DNA of 45,225 nt from Nitrospira sp. Lineage in GTDB: Bacteria > Nitrospirota > Nitrospiria > Nitrospirales > Nitrospiraceae. The stretch is taken from NCBI GenBank assembly GCA_016873435.1, contig VGXF01000012.1, forward strand, positions 1-45,225. Direction: 5' to 3'. Made by a program: the position numbers and the translations under genes. The notes beneath the pieces were generated by a model that saw nothing but the letters and a program-made list of their open reading frames with translations, had not been told where the DNA came from and searched no databases. Below, piece after piece: positions 7,195-15,089 of the stretch. Every line of letters starts with the position of its first letter. The first letter of the stretch is position 1.

Positions 7195-8319
7195 ATGCGT
7201 ACAGCTTCGTATAGGACAATGGCGTTGACCGGAGCGATGGGGGCAATCCTGATGCTTACAACCGTGGCATCGGCCGCGGGACCGCAAGAACGTCAGCTGA
7301 TTTCGCCGTCACAGAAGGCGCCCGAGAGCCCTGCCGTGTCAGTGCCTACTGATATGGTCTATGTGCCCTGGGGCTCATTCACCATGGGCATGGACCGACC
7401 GCCGTCCAAAGCAGTCGCGGCTAAGCCGATGACCGCCCGCGAGCGGCTGACCAAACGCTCGTGGTCGGCCGAGGCCTTTTTTGACGAGGGGCCTGCGCAC
7501 ACGGTTGTTCTGGATTCATATTTCTTCGACAAGTTTGAGACCTCCAATGCCCTGTTTGGTGCATTCTTAAAGGCCACGGGCCACCCTGCCCCAGCCTATT
7601 GGGATGACCCGCGCTTGAACAGGCCGGAGCAGCCGGTGGTTGGCGTGAACTATAACGATGCCAAGGCCTTCTGTGAGTGGAAAGGCAAGCGGCTGCCTAC
7701 GGAAGCCGAGTGGGAAAAGGCGGCCCGTGGGCCCAAAGGGTACCGGTATCCTTGGGGCGACACTTTTGACGCGGCGAAGGCGAACTACGGGAAACAGCTC
7801 ACGAGCACCCTGCCCGTAGACTCGCTGCCTGAAGGCGAAAGTTTTTACGGCGCCCGGCATATGGCCGGTAACGTGTTTGAGTGGGTGGCGGACTGGTATC
7901 ATACTGATTATCTGCCCAGTATGACCGCAATGGCCAATCCGAAAGGGCCGGAGAAGGGCGCCTATATTGGGGCAACAGGGACATATATCGACCGCCTGGC
8001 AACCGGCGAAAAGCGCGTGATTCGCGGTGGATCCTGGATTGCCCCCCAGGGCAGCGTCACCACGACGCATCGCTTTTGGAATGACCAGATGAACAACAGC
8101 TATGGGGTCGGGCTCGGAGTTCGCTGCGCGCAGAACGCGCCCCAGGAGATTGACCAGCAGGTGCGGGAGGCACACGTGCGCACCTTGGTCAGCATGGGGA
8201 AGGAAGACTATGCGGCCGCCGGCCAGTCCTTGGCAGAAGGCCTGAAGCTGGATCCTACGAATGAGGACCTGCTACAGCTCCGCGAGCAGATCAGGAAAAC
8301 CGCCAGTGGATCTAAGTAA
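7195..8319 (+). CDS. Exported FGE-sulfatase domain protein, copy 2
   Basis: Paralogue of the preceding gene, 374 residues, with a signal peptide (cleavage near VASAAG). Shared blocks include HPAPAYWDDPRLN, PEQPVVGVN, KRLPTEAEWEKAARG, HMAGNVFEWVADWY, IRGGSW and SYGVGLGVRCA. A 35-residue insertion (about 65-100) separates the first strand block from the rest. As in copy 1, the catalytic cysteines of true FGE are lacking, and the last 50 residues look like a TPR-type helix pair (VREAHVRTLVSMGKEDYAAA). The start has AAGGGG six bases before the ATG. It is 61 bases downstream of copy 1 and very likely co-transcribed. I infer a tandem duplication because the similarity continues into the C-terminal helices. 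Confidence 0.88.
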   Translation: MRTASYRTMALTGAMGAILMLTTVASAAGPQERQLISPSQKAPESPAVSVPTDMVYVPWGSFTMGMDRPPSKAVAAKPMTARERLTKRSWSAEAFFDEGPAHTVVLDSYFFDKFETSNALFGAFLKATGHPAPAYWDDPRLNRPEQPVVGVNYNDAKAFCEWKGKRLPTEAEWEKAARGPKGYRYPWGDTFDAAKANYGKQLTSTLPVDSLPEGESFYGARHMAGNVFEWVADWYHTDYLPSMTAMANPKGPEKGAYIGATGTYIDRLATGEKRVIRGGSWIAPQGSVTTTHRFWNDQMNNSYGVGLGVRCAQNAPQEIDQQVREAHVRTLVSMGKEDYAAAGQSLAEGLKLDPTNEDLLQLREQIRKTASGSK

Positions 8320-8345
8320 GGCGCCTAGCTGTTAGGAGTGACGCC

Positions 8346-8732
8346 GTGCACACGCTCACAATATACAGACTGGCCGTGGGAGTGGTGTGCCTTGGCGCAG
8401 GGCTTTTTTGCCTGGCACCGTCGGCATTCGCTGACCCGGTTCTCAAGCCCGACAAGACGCTTCATTTTGAGGCCATCCAGAAAGTCCACGACGCCCAACA
8501 CGAAGTGGACCATGCCTGGGAAGTCTTTCACAAGGCCGCGCTTGGAGGCACCCTCTCCTCCCCGGCTATCCAGACGGATGTGGAGCAAGCCCTGCACGAA
8601 TCGCGCGGCTTGCTCGTCAAGGCACGCGAGGCGGCCAATGTCGATGACCAGAGCGCCTTGGAGTCAATTCTGAACCGCATTCACAAACTGACCGCACGAG
8701 CTATCACTGCAAGTCAGGAGCAGAAAAAATGA
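8346..8732 (+). CDS. Small exported helical protein, unknown function
   Basis: 128 residues starting at GTG, with AGGAG seven bases upstream. A signal peptide with cleavage near AFA/DP (about residue 30) is followed by three predicted amphipathic helices rich in His, Lys, Glu and Gln (KVHDAQHEVDHAWEVFHKAA, then LHESRGLLVKAREAAN). There are no cysteines in the mature part, and I recognise no family. It sits between FGE-like copies 2 and 3 and overlaps copy 3 by four bases (ATGA), so it is made together with them. A periplasmic partner or chaperone of the FGE-like proteins is conceivable, from position only. Confidence 0.75.
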   Translation: MHTLTIYRLAVGVVCLGAGLFCLAPSAFADPVLKPDKTLHFEAIQKVHDAQHEVDHAWEVFHKAALGGTLSSPAIQTDVEQALHESRGLLVKAREAANVDDQSALESILNRIHKLTARAITASQEQKK

Positions 8733-9532
8733 CGTGGTGTTCGCTGAGAATACTGTGCTGCGCGATCGCAGCCGGCGCGCTCCTGATATCCCTCCCCGCT
8801 CTGGAGGCGCGTGGGCCTGAGGAACATGATGCCGTGTCCATGGTGGTTGTGCCCGCCGGGCCTTTTCTCATGGGAAGCTCTGAAGGGCAGGGACGCGCGG
8901 ACGAGTGGCCGCAACGCACCGTGCATGTGGACGCCTTTGCCATCGACTCCGTTGAAGTCACTAACGCCAGGTTTCTGGCCTTCCTCGAAGCCACCGGTCA
9001 TCGCCCCCCCCCGAATCCGTACGGAGAGGGCTCGCTGACGTCCGCCAAGGGCATTGAGGACCTGCCAGTTGTCCAGGTGAACTGGCACGACGCCGCTGAC
9101 TACTGCCAGTGGGCTGGCAAGCGGCTGCCGACCGAGGCAGAATGGGAAAAGGCGGCCCGTGGTACGGACGGCCGCCGCTTTCCCTGGGGCAACGAGCCTC
9201 CTACCGGCAATCGCGTGAACTACGACCAGGAATGGAACGATGGAAAGGCTTTGCGCCCCGTTGGAACAACGCCGGGCGGCCAGTCACCGTACGGCGTGCA
9301 CGACATGGCTGGCAACGCCCGCGAGTGGATCCGGGACTGGTATGCGCAGGACTATTACAAGCAGGCACCCGACCGCAATCCCACGGGACCGGAAAACGCT
9401 GTCCTGAAGGTCATCCGTGGAGGATCCTGGCGGAGCCCACAGGCGGATATCACAGCGCCCTCTCGCGGCCGGGGTGGCTTTGCGCTTCGGACGCACGGCA
9501 CCGGCTTTCGCTGCGTCCGTGGCCCGGGCTAG
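8729..9532 (+). CDS. Exported FGE-sulfatase domain protein, copy 3
   Basis: 267 residues, the shortest of the local trio and without the C-terminal helices. The signal peptide (first about 28 residues) is followed by VVVPAGPFLMGSSEG, VVQVNWHDAADYCQWAGKRL, PTEAEWEKAARG, FPWGNE, YGVHDMAGNAREWIRDWY, IRGGSW and THGTGFRCVRG. The active-site cysteine pair of formylglycine-generating enzymes is missing (the region after GGSW reads RSPQADITAPSRGR), while AYC/FRC-equivalent cysteines remain. The ATG overlaps the previous stop by four bases, and AGGAG is correctly placed. Likely periplasmic. Could be a non-catalytic binding member of the family. Confidence 0.87.
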   Translation: MTWCSLRILCCAIAAGALLISLPALEARGPEEHDAVSMVVVPAGPFLMGSSEGQGRADEWPQRTVHVDAFAIDSVEVTNARFLAFLEATGHRPPPNPYGEGSLTSAKGIEDLPVVQVNWHDAADYCQWAGKRLPTEAEWEKAARGTDGRRFPWGNEPPTGNRVNYDQEWNDGKALRPVGTTPGGQSPYGVHDMAGNAREWIRDWYAQDYYKQAPDRNPTGPENAVLKVIRGGSWRSPQADITAPSRGRGGFALRTHGTGFRCVRGPG

Positions 9533-9554
9533 TCACGGAGGCGCCTGAGGAGCC

Positions 9555-10508
9555 ATGCGCATCGTGGTCGCAGGCGGAACAGGATTCATCGGCCGTGCGC
9601 TCTGTCGTACCCTGGCAACCACTGGCCATCAAGTGACCGTCCTGTCACGGACTCCATCTCGTGAAGCCAAGCACACTCGAGCCTCCGCGGCCGTAACTGT
9701 TGGGTGGGATGGTGCGCAGCCCGGCTCATGGGAACGCGCGCTCGAAGGCGCGGACGCTGTCGTAAATCTTGCCGGCGAACCGATCGCGAAGGCGCGATGG
9801 TCCAGCGCACGAAAGCACACGCTGCGTACGAGCCGAATCGGCACCACGCGGCTGCTAGTGCAAGCGATGAGTCGTTGCCGGAATAAACCGGGCATCCTTG
9901 TAAATGCTTCCGGGATTGGGATTTACGGACCCTGCGACGACCAGATCGTGACCGAACGCTCTCCAGCCGGCTCGGGATTCCTAGCAGAGCTTGCAAAGGA
10001 CTGGGAATACGAAGCCCTACAGGCCGCCGCCTTTGGCATCCGTGTTGTCCTTCCACGTTTCGGTATGGTGCTTGCCGAGGACGGGGGCGCCCTGCCCCGC
10101 ATACTGCTGCCGTTTCGCCTGTTTCTTGGCGGACCGATACAGCCCGGCACCCAGTGGGTTTCCTGGATCCACCGGCAAGACCTGATTGCACTCATCCACT
10201 GGACACTGACAACGCCTGCCATATCCGGCCCAGTGAATGCTGCTTCACCGGGCGCGGTGACCATGACGGAATTCTGTCGCACGATCGGCCAAGTATTGCA
10301 GCGACCCAACATGCTGCCCGTGCCGCTATTTGCCCTCCGATTCGTGCTGGGGGAATTGTCCACTCTCATGACAACGGGGCAGCGGGTTGCCCCTCTGGTG
10401 GCGCAGCAGACAGGATTCGTGTTCCAGTATCCCGCGTTAAGACAGGCCTTGGAACAAATTGTTCGTGCCGCTGGTCCAGAGCCGATGCCGATGCGCGCCG
10501 CGGGATAG
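9555..10508 (+). CDS. TIGR01777-family NAD(P)-dependent epimerase-like protein (YfcH type)
   Basis: Cytosolic short-chain-dehydrogenase-like protein of the extended, epimerase type. GGTGFIGRAL at residues 7-16 is the dinucleotide motif. DAVVNLAGEPIAKARWS and the C-terminal DUF1731-like region (GPVNAASPGAVTMTEFC, about 225-241) are characteristic of TIGR01777. The family is widespread; its substrate is unknown. The length of 317 residues is normal. It is 22 bases downstream of FGE-like copy 3 on the same strand and probably in the same transcript. The start ATG follows GGAGG and GAGGAG. Confidence 0.85.
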   Translation: MRIVVAGGTGFIGRALCRTLATTGHQVTVLSRTPSREAKHTRASAAVTVGWDGAQPGSWERALEGADAVVNLAGEPIAKARWSSARKHTLRTSRIGTTRLLVQAMSRCRNKPGILVNASGIGIYGPCDDQIVTERSPAGSGFLAELAKDWEYEALQAAAFGIRVVLPRFGMVLAEDGGALPRILLPFRLFLGGPIQPGTQWVSWIHRQDLIALIHWTLTTPAISGPVNAASPGAVTMTEFCRTIGQVLQRPNMLPVPLFALRFVLGELSTLMTTGQRVAPLVAQQTGFVFQYPALRQALEQIVRAAGPEPMPMRAAG

Positions 10509-10760
10509 CCCCATGAGCGGTTGAGAAGCAACACACATTGTTGGCGCAGCGGCTCTGGCGACTGCAGGTATAACTGGACGATCGGCGGCAGCCACAGAAA
10601 ACCGGGCGCAGGGCACCCGTCCGGCAAACACATGACACCCCTTGGGCGCCTCTGCCGGCGGGGCCCTCTGGCCCTTTAACAGACCTTGCCGGATGGGCCA
10701 GGCTCCCCTGCCAAGATCGCAGGGGGCTCATATCAGAGGATCACTGAGACGCGCAGCATG

Positions 10761-10787
10761 TGTTACACTGGCACGACCCTGCCAGTG
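10761..10787 (+). promoter_or_regulatory. Extended -10 promoter overlapped by a perfect inverted repeat (likely operator)
   Basis: TGT-TACACT (10761-10769) is an extended -10 element. A perfect 8-base inverted repeat CACTGGCA-N6-TGCCAGTG (10766-10787) begins inside the -10 box and covers the predicted start site, ending just before the ribosome-binding site GGAGGAG (10790-10796) of the next gene. Repressor binding here would block transcription. As RNA, only the right arm and loop would be transcribed, so a DNA operator is more likely than an RNA hairpin. The remaining gap after 10508 shows no gene I can support. Confidence 0.5.
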
Positions 10788-10800
10788 AACGGAGGAGTCC

Positions 10801-11373
10801 ATGATGCCTACGGACAAACACCGCGGTGGACCGCCACAGCGCCCGGCGGTTATTGTGGCGGGCCTGATGACTGCCCTGCTAACGCTTGCGGGCGCGTGGA
10901 CCTTGATTGGCACCCCGGCTCAAGCCTCCACGGAACAGGTGCGCCCCTATCTGAGCCGAGCTAGAATTTTCCTGTCGGCCGGCGATTATCGGCGTGCGCT
11001 GGAAGCTGCGCAGAAAGTCGTGGACGAGTCGCCCTCCGCGGAAAGCTACATCTACCTAACTTATGTTTATCAGGCGATCGACGGCTACCTAGAGTACCTC
11101 GCGAGCACGGAGCAATGGGGCGCTGTGGACCGCGTCTATATCAATCTGGCCTTCCGGAATCCGGAGGACTTGGTAGACCCGCCTGGCGGCCTTGCACGCA
11201 TGGCCAAGGAAATGATCCAGACCAGCGTCCGACAGCAATCCGATTTGAGCGCGGCGATGGCTATTAAGCTGGACAAGGCTTTGGCTGAGCGGCTGTGGCA
11301 GCAGCAGGCTGCCTGGCGTACCGCCCATCCTGATCGCTGGTGGACCAGCACACCTGAAAGTTGGAATTGGTGA
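10801..11373 (+). CDS. Exported TPR-like protein
   Basis: 190 residues with an N-terminal membrane/signal segment (about 16-40, ending TPAQA-S). Then comes a TPR-like pair of helices (YLSRARIFLSAGDYRRALEA, AQKVVDESPSAESYIYLTYV) and a Trp-rich C-terminus. TPR proteins are scaffolds; the partner is unknown. GGAGGAG precedes two adjacent ATGs (10801, 10804), and either could be used. The gene is preceded by its own operator-like palindrome and followed by a 270-base gap, so it seems to be a separately regulated unit between the FGE cluster and the photolyase operon. Confidence 0.75.
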   Translation: MMPTDKHRGGPPQRPAVIVAGLMTALLTLAGAWTLIGTPAQASTEQVRPYLSRARIFLSAGDYRRALEAAQKVVDESPSAESYIYLTYVYQAIDGYLEYLASTEQWGAVDRVYINLAFRNPEDLVDPPGGLARMAKEMIQTSVRQQSDLSAAMAIKLDKALAERLWQQQAAWRTAHPDRWWTSTPESWNW

Positions 11374-11518
11374 ACGCCGGACTGACGCAACACCTCGTCG
11401 AGCTTTCCTGTCGGCCGACACGGGGGACGACAACCGACCGGAAATGCAACCGGAATCCGGCACGCCGTGCTCCGGCGCTGCGCGGGCCTGCCCCCGCTAG
11501 GGCGAGCTGCTTATTCTT

Positions 11519-11647
11519 ATGATGCTCGGCAACGACGTTTCTTCCAACGCCTGGATGGGACAACTTCCGTATTGCTGGATGATGCCCCCCGCGCCACCGG
11601 CACTCCGGCTGATAGCCGTCTGCGCACAGGAAACGACTTTTGCATGA
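11519..11647 (+). CDS. Possible 42-codon peptide preceding the photolyase operon
   Basis: The gap 11374-11643 has no well-supported gene. One short frame starts at the paired ATGs 11519/11522 (MMLGNDVSSNAWMGQLPY...) and ends in a TGA that overlaps the next ATG by four bases (ATGA), the same junction type used through the operon behind it. It has no good ribosome site and odd composition (several Met and Pro). It could be a leader peptide or chance. Confidence 0.2.
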   Translation: MMLGNDVSSNAWMGQLPYCWMMPPAPPALRLIAVCAQETTFA

Positions 11648-12075
11648 CAACCCCACAACACCAGCCATCCGGACGAGACATCAAGACCTTGGGAGGCCTC
11701 TTTCTGATCGTCGGCACGATGGACATGGTGATCATCGCCTGGTATCCCGACTACGCGCTGAAAATTTTCGGCACCTCGCTGTCCGGCACGGCCGGCTACC
11801 TGGTTAAACTCCAGTCGCCCATTGTGCATTTTCTGATCGGGTACGGTTTCCTGTTCCTCCGGCCTTGGGCCTGGGGCCTGAGCCTGGCCTATGCCGGGTT
11901 CGGCATCGCCAGCGAATGTCTCAACCAGTATGTGCTCGGATTTAGCGTCATCCGGTCCTCGTTCATACTGACGACGCTCGCCTTCATCGGCTATCTGGTC
12001 TGGCGGCGCGCGGTATTTGACGGCCCTCCACTCCTCTCGGATAAACGCCTATCGCCGTTCAGGAAGTCCTGCTGA
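11644..12075 (+). CDS. Small integral membrane protein, first gene of the photolyase operon
   Basis: 143 residues with four hydrophobic segments (about 13-31, 42-66, 70-90, 98-118). The likely start is the ATG at 11644 (MTTPQHQPSGRDIKTLGGLF), after AGGAAA, because the upstream extension has no membrane or protein-like character. I recognise no family beyond a generic four-helix membrane protein; transmembrane region FLIVGTMDMVIIAWYPDY has two acidic residues. The stop overlaps the photolyase start by one base (TGATG), so the two are translationally coupled, which hints at a membrane role in the same response. Confidence 0.7.
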   Translation: MTTPQHQPSGRDIKTLGGLFLIVGTMDMVIIAWYPDYALKIFGTSLSGTAGYLVKLQSPIVHFLIGYGFLFLRPWAWGLSLAYAGFGIASECLNQYVLGFSVIRSSFILTTLAFIGYLVWRRAVFDGPPLLSDKRLSPFRKSC

Positions 12076-13490
12076 TGCGCGGTCTCGTCTGGTTTCGAAG
12101 GGATTTGCGCGTGCACGACCATCCGGCGCTGACCACCGCCCTGGCCGAGTGTAAGGAGGTGCTCCCGCTGTTCGTGTTTGACGCCCCGCTGCTGCAGTCG
12201 CAGACGTTTGGTGCGCCCTGCGTGAATTTCTTGCTGGGGTGCCTGAAGGAGCTCGGTGATGAGTTGGACGCACGCGGGTTGCGGCTCACCTGGCGACGGG
12301 GCGATCCGGTCGAGGCAGTCGTAAAGATGGCGCGCGATGCGCGGGTTGATGTCGTGTACTGGAACCGGGATTACGAACCCTCCGCCGTCGAGCGCGACCA
12401 GGCGGTCACTCAGGCACTCGCAGCCTTTCGAATCCCCGCCCGCACCTTCAAGGATCACGTCGTGTTCGAAGCCGGCGAGATTCTCTCCGGCGCCGGTACA
12501 CCCCTGCAGCGCTACGGCGCCTATCGCACACGATGGTGGGCGCAGTGGCACGCGGCGGCTCCAGCTGTCCTTCCGCCACCCGCGCGGCGGGCCCGGCCCG
12601 GCATCAAGACCCTGCTCGAGCTGCCGACACCTGATGAACTGGGCTACGCCCTGTTGCCACCGTCTTTTTCTGCCGGCGAGACCGCGGCCCGGCGCCGGCT
12701 GAGGTGGTTTCTCAACGGCCCGATCAAGGACTATGCGATCGGGCGCAACCGTCCTGCCATGGACGGCACGTCAACGCTCTCGCCACACTTTCGGTTCGGC
12801 ACGCTTTCAGCCAAGAGCGCGGTACATACCGCGCTGGCTGTAGGGGCTGCTCGCGACGCCACTTGGAGGACTGGCATCAGGACCTGGGTGGACGAACTGG
12901 TCTGGCGGGATTTTTTCCAGCAGATTGTGGCGTCGTTCCCGCGCGTGGCCAACCGTTCGTTCCGCCCCAATACGGACGCGCCGCGGCCGCGCAAAGATGC
13001 CCGGTTGCTCAAAGCCTGGCAGGAGGGCCGCACCGGGTTCCCGCTCGTGGATGCCGGCATGCGGCAATTAAACCGAACCGGCTGGATGCACAACCGCGTG
13101 CGTATGGTCGTCGCGTCGTTTCTCGTGAAAGACCTGCGGCTCGATTGGCGGCAGGGCGAACGGTATTTCATGAAGCATTTGCTCGACGCCGACCTGGCGG
13201 CCAACAACGGCAACTGGCAATGGTGTGCCTCCACCGGCACCGACGCCATGCCTAGCTACCGGATCTTCAATCCCACGCTTCAGGCGAAAAAATTTGATCC
13301 CGATGGCGACTACATCCGCACCCACGTGCCGGAGTTGCGATCGCTGCCGACCAAACTGATCCACCAGCCGGAGATCATGTCCGCCGACGACCAGGACCGG
13401 TACAACTGCCGACTTGACCACGATTACCCCAGGCCCGTTGTGGATCATGCCCGCGCTCGCAACGAATACCTGCTTGGAACCCACCGGTAG
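12075..13490 (+). CDS. phrB: Deoxyribodipyrimidine photolyase (class I CPD type)
   Basis: Light-driven flavoenzyme that splits UV-induced pyrimidine dimers in DNA. 471 residues: an N-terminal antenna-chromophore domain (GLVWFRRDLRVHDHPAL, residues 3-19) and a C-terminal FAD domain with TGWMHNRVRMVVASFLVKDL (335-354) and DADLAANNGNWQW (371-383). Asn378 in the NNG motif indicates CPD repair, and cryptochromes often differ there. Tryptophans 315, 358 and 381 occupy the positions of the electron-transfer triad. The start overlaps the previous stop by one base. The next gene begins 43 bases after the stop, in the order seen reversed in E. coli (ybgA-phr). Confidence 0.95.
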   Translation: MRGLVWFRRDLRVHDHPALTTALAECKEVLPLFVFDAPLLQSQTFGAPCVNFLLGCLKELGDELDARGLRLTWRRGDPVEAVVKMARDARVDVVYWNRDYEPSAVERDQAVTQALAAFRIPARTFKDHVVFEAGEILSGAGTPLQRYGAYRTRWWAQWHAAAPAVLPPPARRARPGIKTLLELPTPDELGYALLPPSFSAGETAARRRLRWFLNGPIKDYAIGRNRPAMDGTSTLSPHFRFGTLSAKSAVHTALAVGAARDATWRTGIRTWVDELVWRDFFQQIVASFPRVANRSFRPNTDAPRPRKDARLLKAWQEGRTGFPLVDAGMRQLNRTGWMHNRVRMVVASFLVKDLRLDWRQGERYFMKHLLDADLAANNGNWQWCASTGTDAMPSYRIFNPTLQAKKFDPDGDYIRTHVPELRSLPTKLIHQPEIMSADDQDRYNCRLDHDYPRPVVDHARARNEYLLGTHR

Positions 13491-13533
13491 CCCCGCCTTG
13501 ACTCCCGATTCCGTCTCCAGCGCTGGCCCCCCT

Positions 13534-14490
13534 ATGGTCGACAAGACAAAGCTACGCCTTGGGATCAGTCGCTGTCTCTTAGGGGACCACGTCCGTTTCG
13601 ATGGCGGACACAAGCGGGATGCGTTTCTCACTGACGTACTCGGCCAGTTTGTCGACTGGGTGCCGGTATGTCCGGAAGTCGAAGCCGGGCTGGGGACCCC
13701 CCGCGAAGCCATGCGGCTCGTCGTCCACGAAGAAGGGCCGCGCCTCATCACGATCAAGCACGGCACGGACCACACACAGACCATGACACGCTTTTCTGAA
13801 CAGCGCGTGCACAACCTCGAGGCCCTAGATCTCTCCGGCTACGTGTTCAAGAAAGATTCACCGAGTTGCGGGATCGAGCGGGTCCGCCTCTACGATCCGC
13901 ACGGCATACCGGCGCGAAACGGTGTTGGGCTGTTCGCACGGGCGTTCATGGAACGATTCCCGCTCATCCCGGTTGAGGAGGAAGGCCGGCTCAATGATTC
14001 CGTGCTGCGCGAGAACTTCATCGTACGAATGTTCTGCTACCGTCGATGGCGCGACCTCACAGCCAGCCGCGTGACGCGTGGGGCTGTTGTGGCCTTTCAC
14101 ACCGCCCACAAGTATCTCTTGCTGGCGCACAGCCGGCCGCACTACGAAACGCTCGGACGGCTGGTCGCCAGTGCCAAGCAGTACATTCCCACTGACCTAG
14201 CCTGCCGTTACGGAGTGCAATTCATGAAAGCACTGGACGTCAAGGCCACGGTCCGGAAACACACTGACGTTCTGCATCACCTCATCGGCCATTTGACCGA
14301 CAAGCTGGAGGTGGCGGAACGGCGCGAACTACTGGAAGTCATCGACGACTATCACAGGAGACTGACGCCCCTGATCGTGCCAATCACGCTGATCAAGCAT
14401 TACGTGAATCGGTTCGGCATCGAGTACCTGCAGCAGCAGGTCTATCTGAATCCCCATCCCAAGGAACTCATGCTGCGCAACCATGTATGA
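13534..14490 (+). CDS. DUF523 (TudS-like) plus DUF1722 fusion, YbgA family
   Basis: 318 residues in two domains. Residues about 6-150 are DUF523, with the three cysteines that in the TudS thiouracil desulfurase hold a [4Fe-4S] cluster: SRCLLG (Cys14), VCPE (Cys46) and SPSCG (Cys112). Residues about 195-310 are DUF1722 (AHKYLLLAHS, then LVASAKQYIPTDLACRY). E. coli YbgA has the DUF1722 part and is encoded next to photolyase. A thio-base repair or salvage role, for example on 4-thiouridine products formed by near-UV, is inference. I use the ATG at 13534, where family similarity starts; a longer frame would extend back into the photolyase gene. Confidence 0.85.
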   Translation: MVDKTKLRLGISRCLLGDHVRFDGGHKRDAFLTDVLGQFVDWVPVCPEVEAGLGTPREAMRLVVHEEGPRLITIKHGTDHTQTMTRFSEQRVHNLEALDLSGYVFKKDSPSCGIERVRLYDPHGIPARNGVGLFARAFMERFPLIPVEEEGRLNDSVLRENFIVRMFCYRRWRDLTASRVTRGAVVAFHTAHKYLLLAHSRPHYETLGRLVASAKQYIPTDLACRYGVQFMKALDVKATVRKHTDVLHHLIGHLTDKLEVAERRELLEVIDDYHRRLTPLIVPITLIKHYVNRFGIEYLQQQVYLNPHPKELMLRNHV

Positions 14491-15089
14491 ACGGCGAGGG
14501 TAAGACAGGAACCATGGCACATCGGCCTGCGCGATATGCGGTAATCTCGGCGCTGGTCCTGGCGGGGCTGGCTGTTCCCGCACTCCCCCGCGCCGCGGAG
14601 ATCGAGGGCGTCCATTTCGCCGACCGTACGCAGGCCGGTCCGGCGGCGCTGGTCTTGAAAAACCTTGGCCTCGCTCGCTATCTTTTCTTGAAGGTGTATG
14701 TGACCGCATTGTATGTGGGCGATGGCATCCCGGCGGATAGGGTACTGGCCGATGTACCAAAACGGCTGGAACTGTCCTATTTCCAGAGCATCAAGGCCGG
14801 CGACTTCACGACGGCCGCGGATCAAGTCTTGCCGGACAATGTTCCCGCCGCCAATATCGCCGCACTGCGCCCAAAGATCGACCGGCTCCACGCGCTGTAC
14901 AGAGATATCAAGCCCGGCGACCGCTATGCCCTCACCTACCTGCCGGGGGTTGGCACGGAATTAGCCCTGAATGGAACGCCGCTGGGAACGGTTGAAGGTG
15001 CCGACTTTGCGGCGGCCTATTTTGCCATCTGGCTGGGTCCCAAACCGATCAGCGAGTCGCTCAAATCACAGTTATTGAAGACGCCATGA
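14487..15089 (+). CDS. Exported chalcone-isomerase-like protein
   Basis: 200 residues with an N-terminal signal sequence (about 17-37, ending PRAAE), followed by the bacterial chalcone-isomerase-like fold: FADRTQAGPAALVLKNLGLA, then RYLFLKVYVTALYVG. Bacterial relatives have no flavonoid substrate and are thought to bind fatty acids or other hydrophobic ligands in the periplasm. The frame starts ATGA, overlapping the previous stop by four bases. A second ATG at 14514, after ACAGGA, would give a 191-residue form with a more typical signal peptide, and I cannot decide between them. Its position just before a desaturase supports a lipid-linked job. Confidence 0.82.
   Translation: MNGEGKTGTMAHRPARYAVISALVLAGLAVPALPRAAEIEGVHFADRTQAGPAALVLKNLGLARYLFLKVYVTALYVGDGIPADRVLADVPKRLELSYFQSIKAGDFTTAADQVLPDNVPAANIAALRPKIDRLHALYRDIKPGDRYALTYLPGVGTELALNGTPLGTVEGADFAAAYFAIWLGPKPISESLKSQLLKTP

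Noticed and set aside
11467-11643. 59-codon extension of the operon's first membrane protein
   Set aside because: Not protein-like, and AGGAAA precedes the internal ATG at 11644.
13414-13533. Upstream extension of the TudS/YbgA-type gene
   Set aside because: Overlaps the photolyase C-terminus and has no family similarity.
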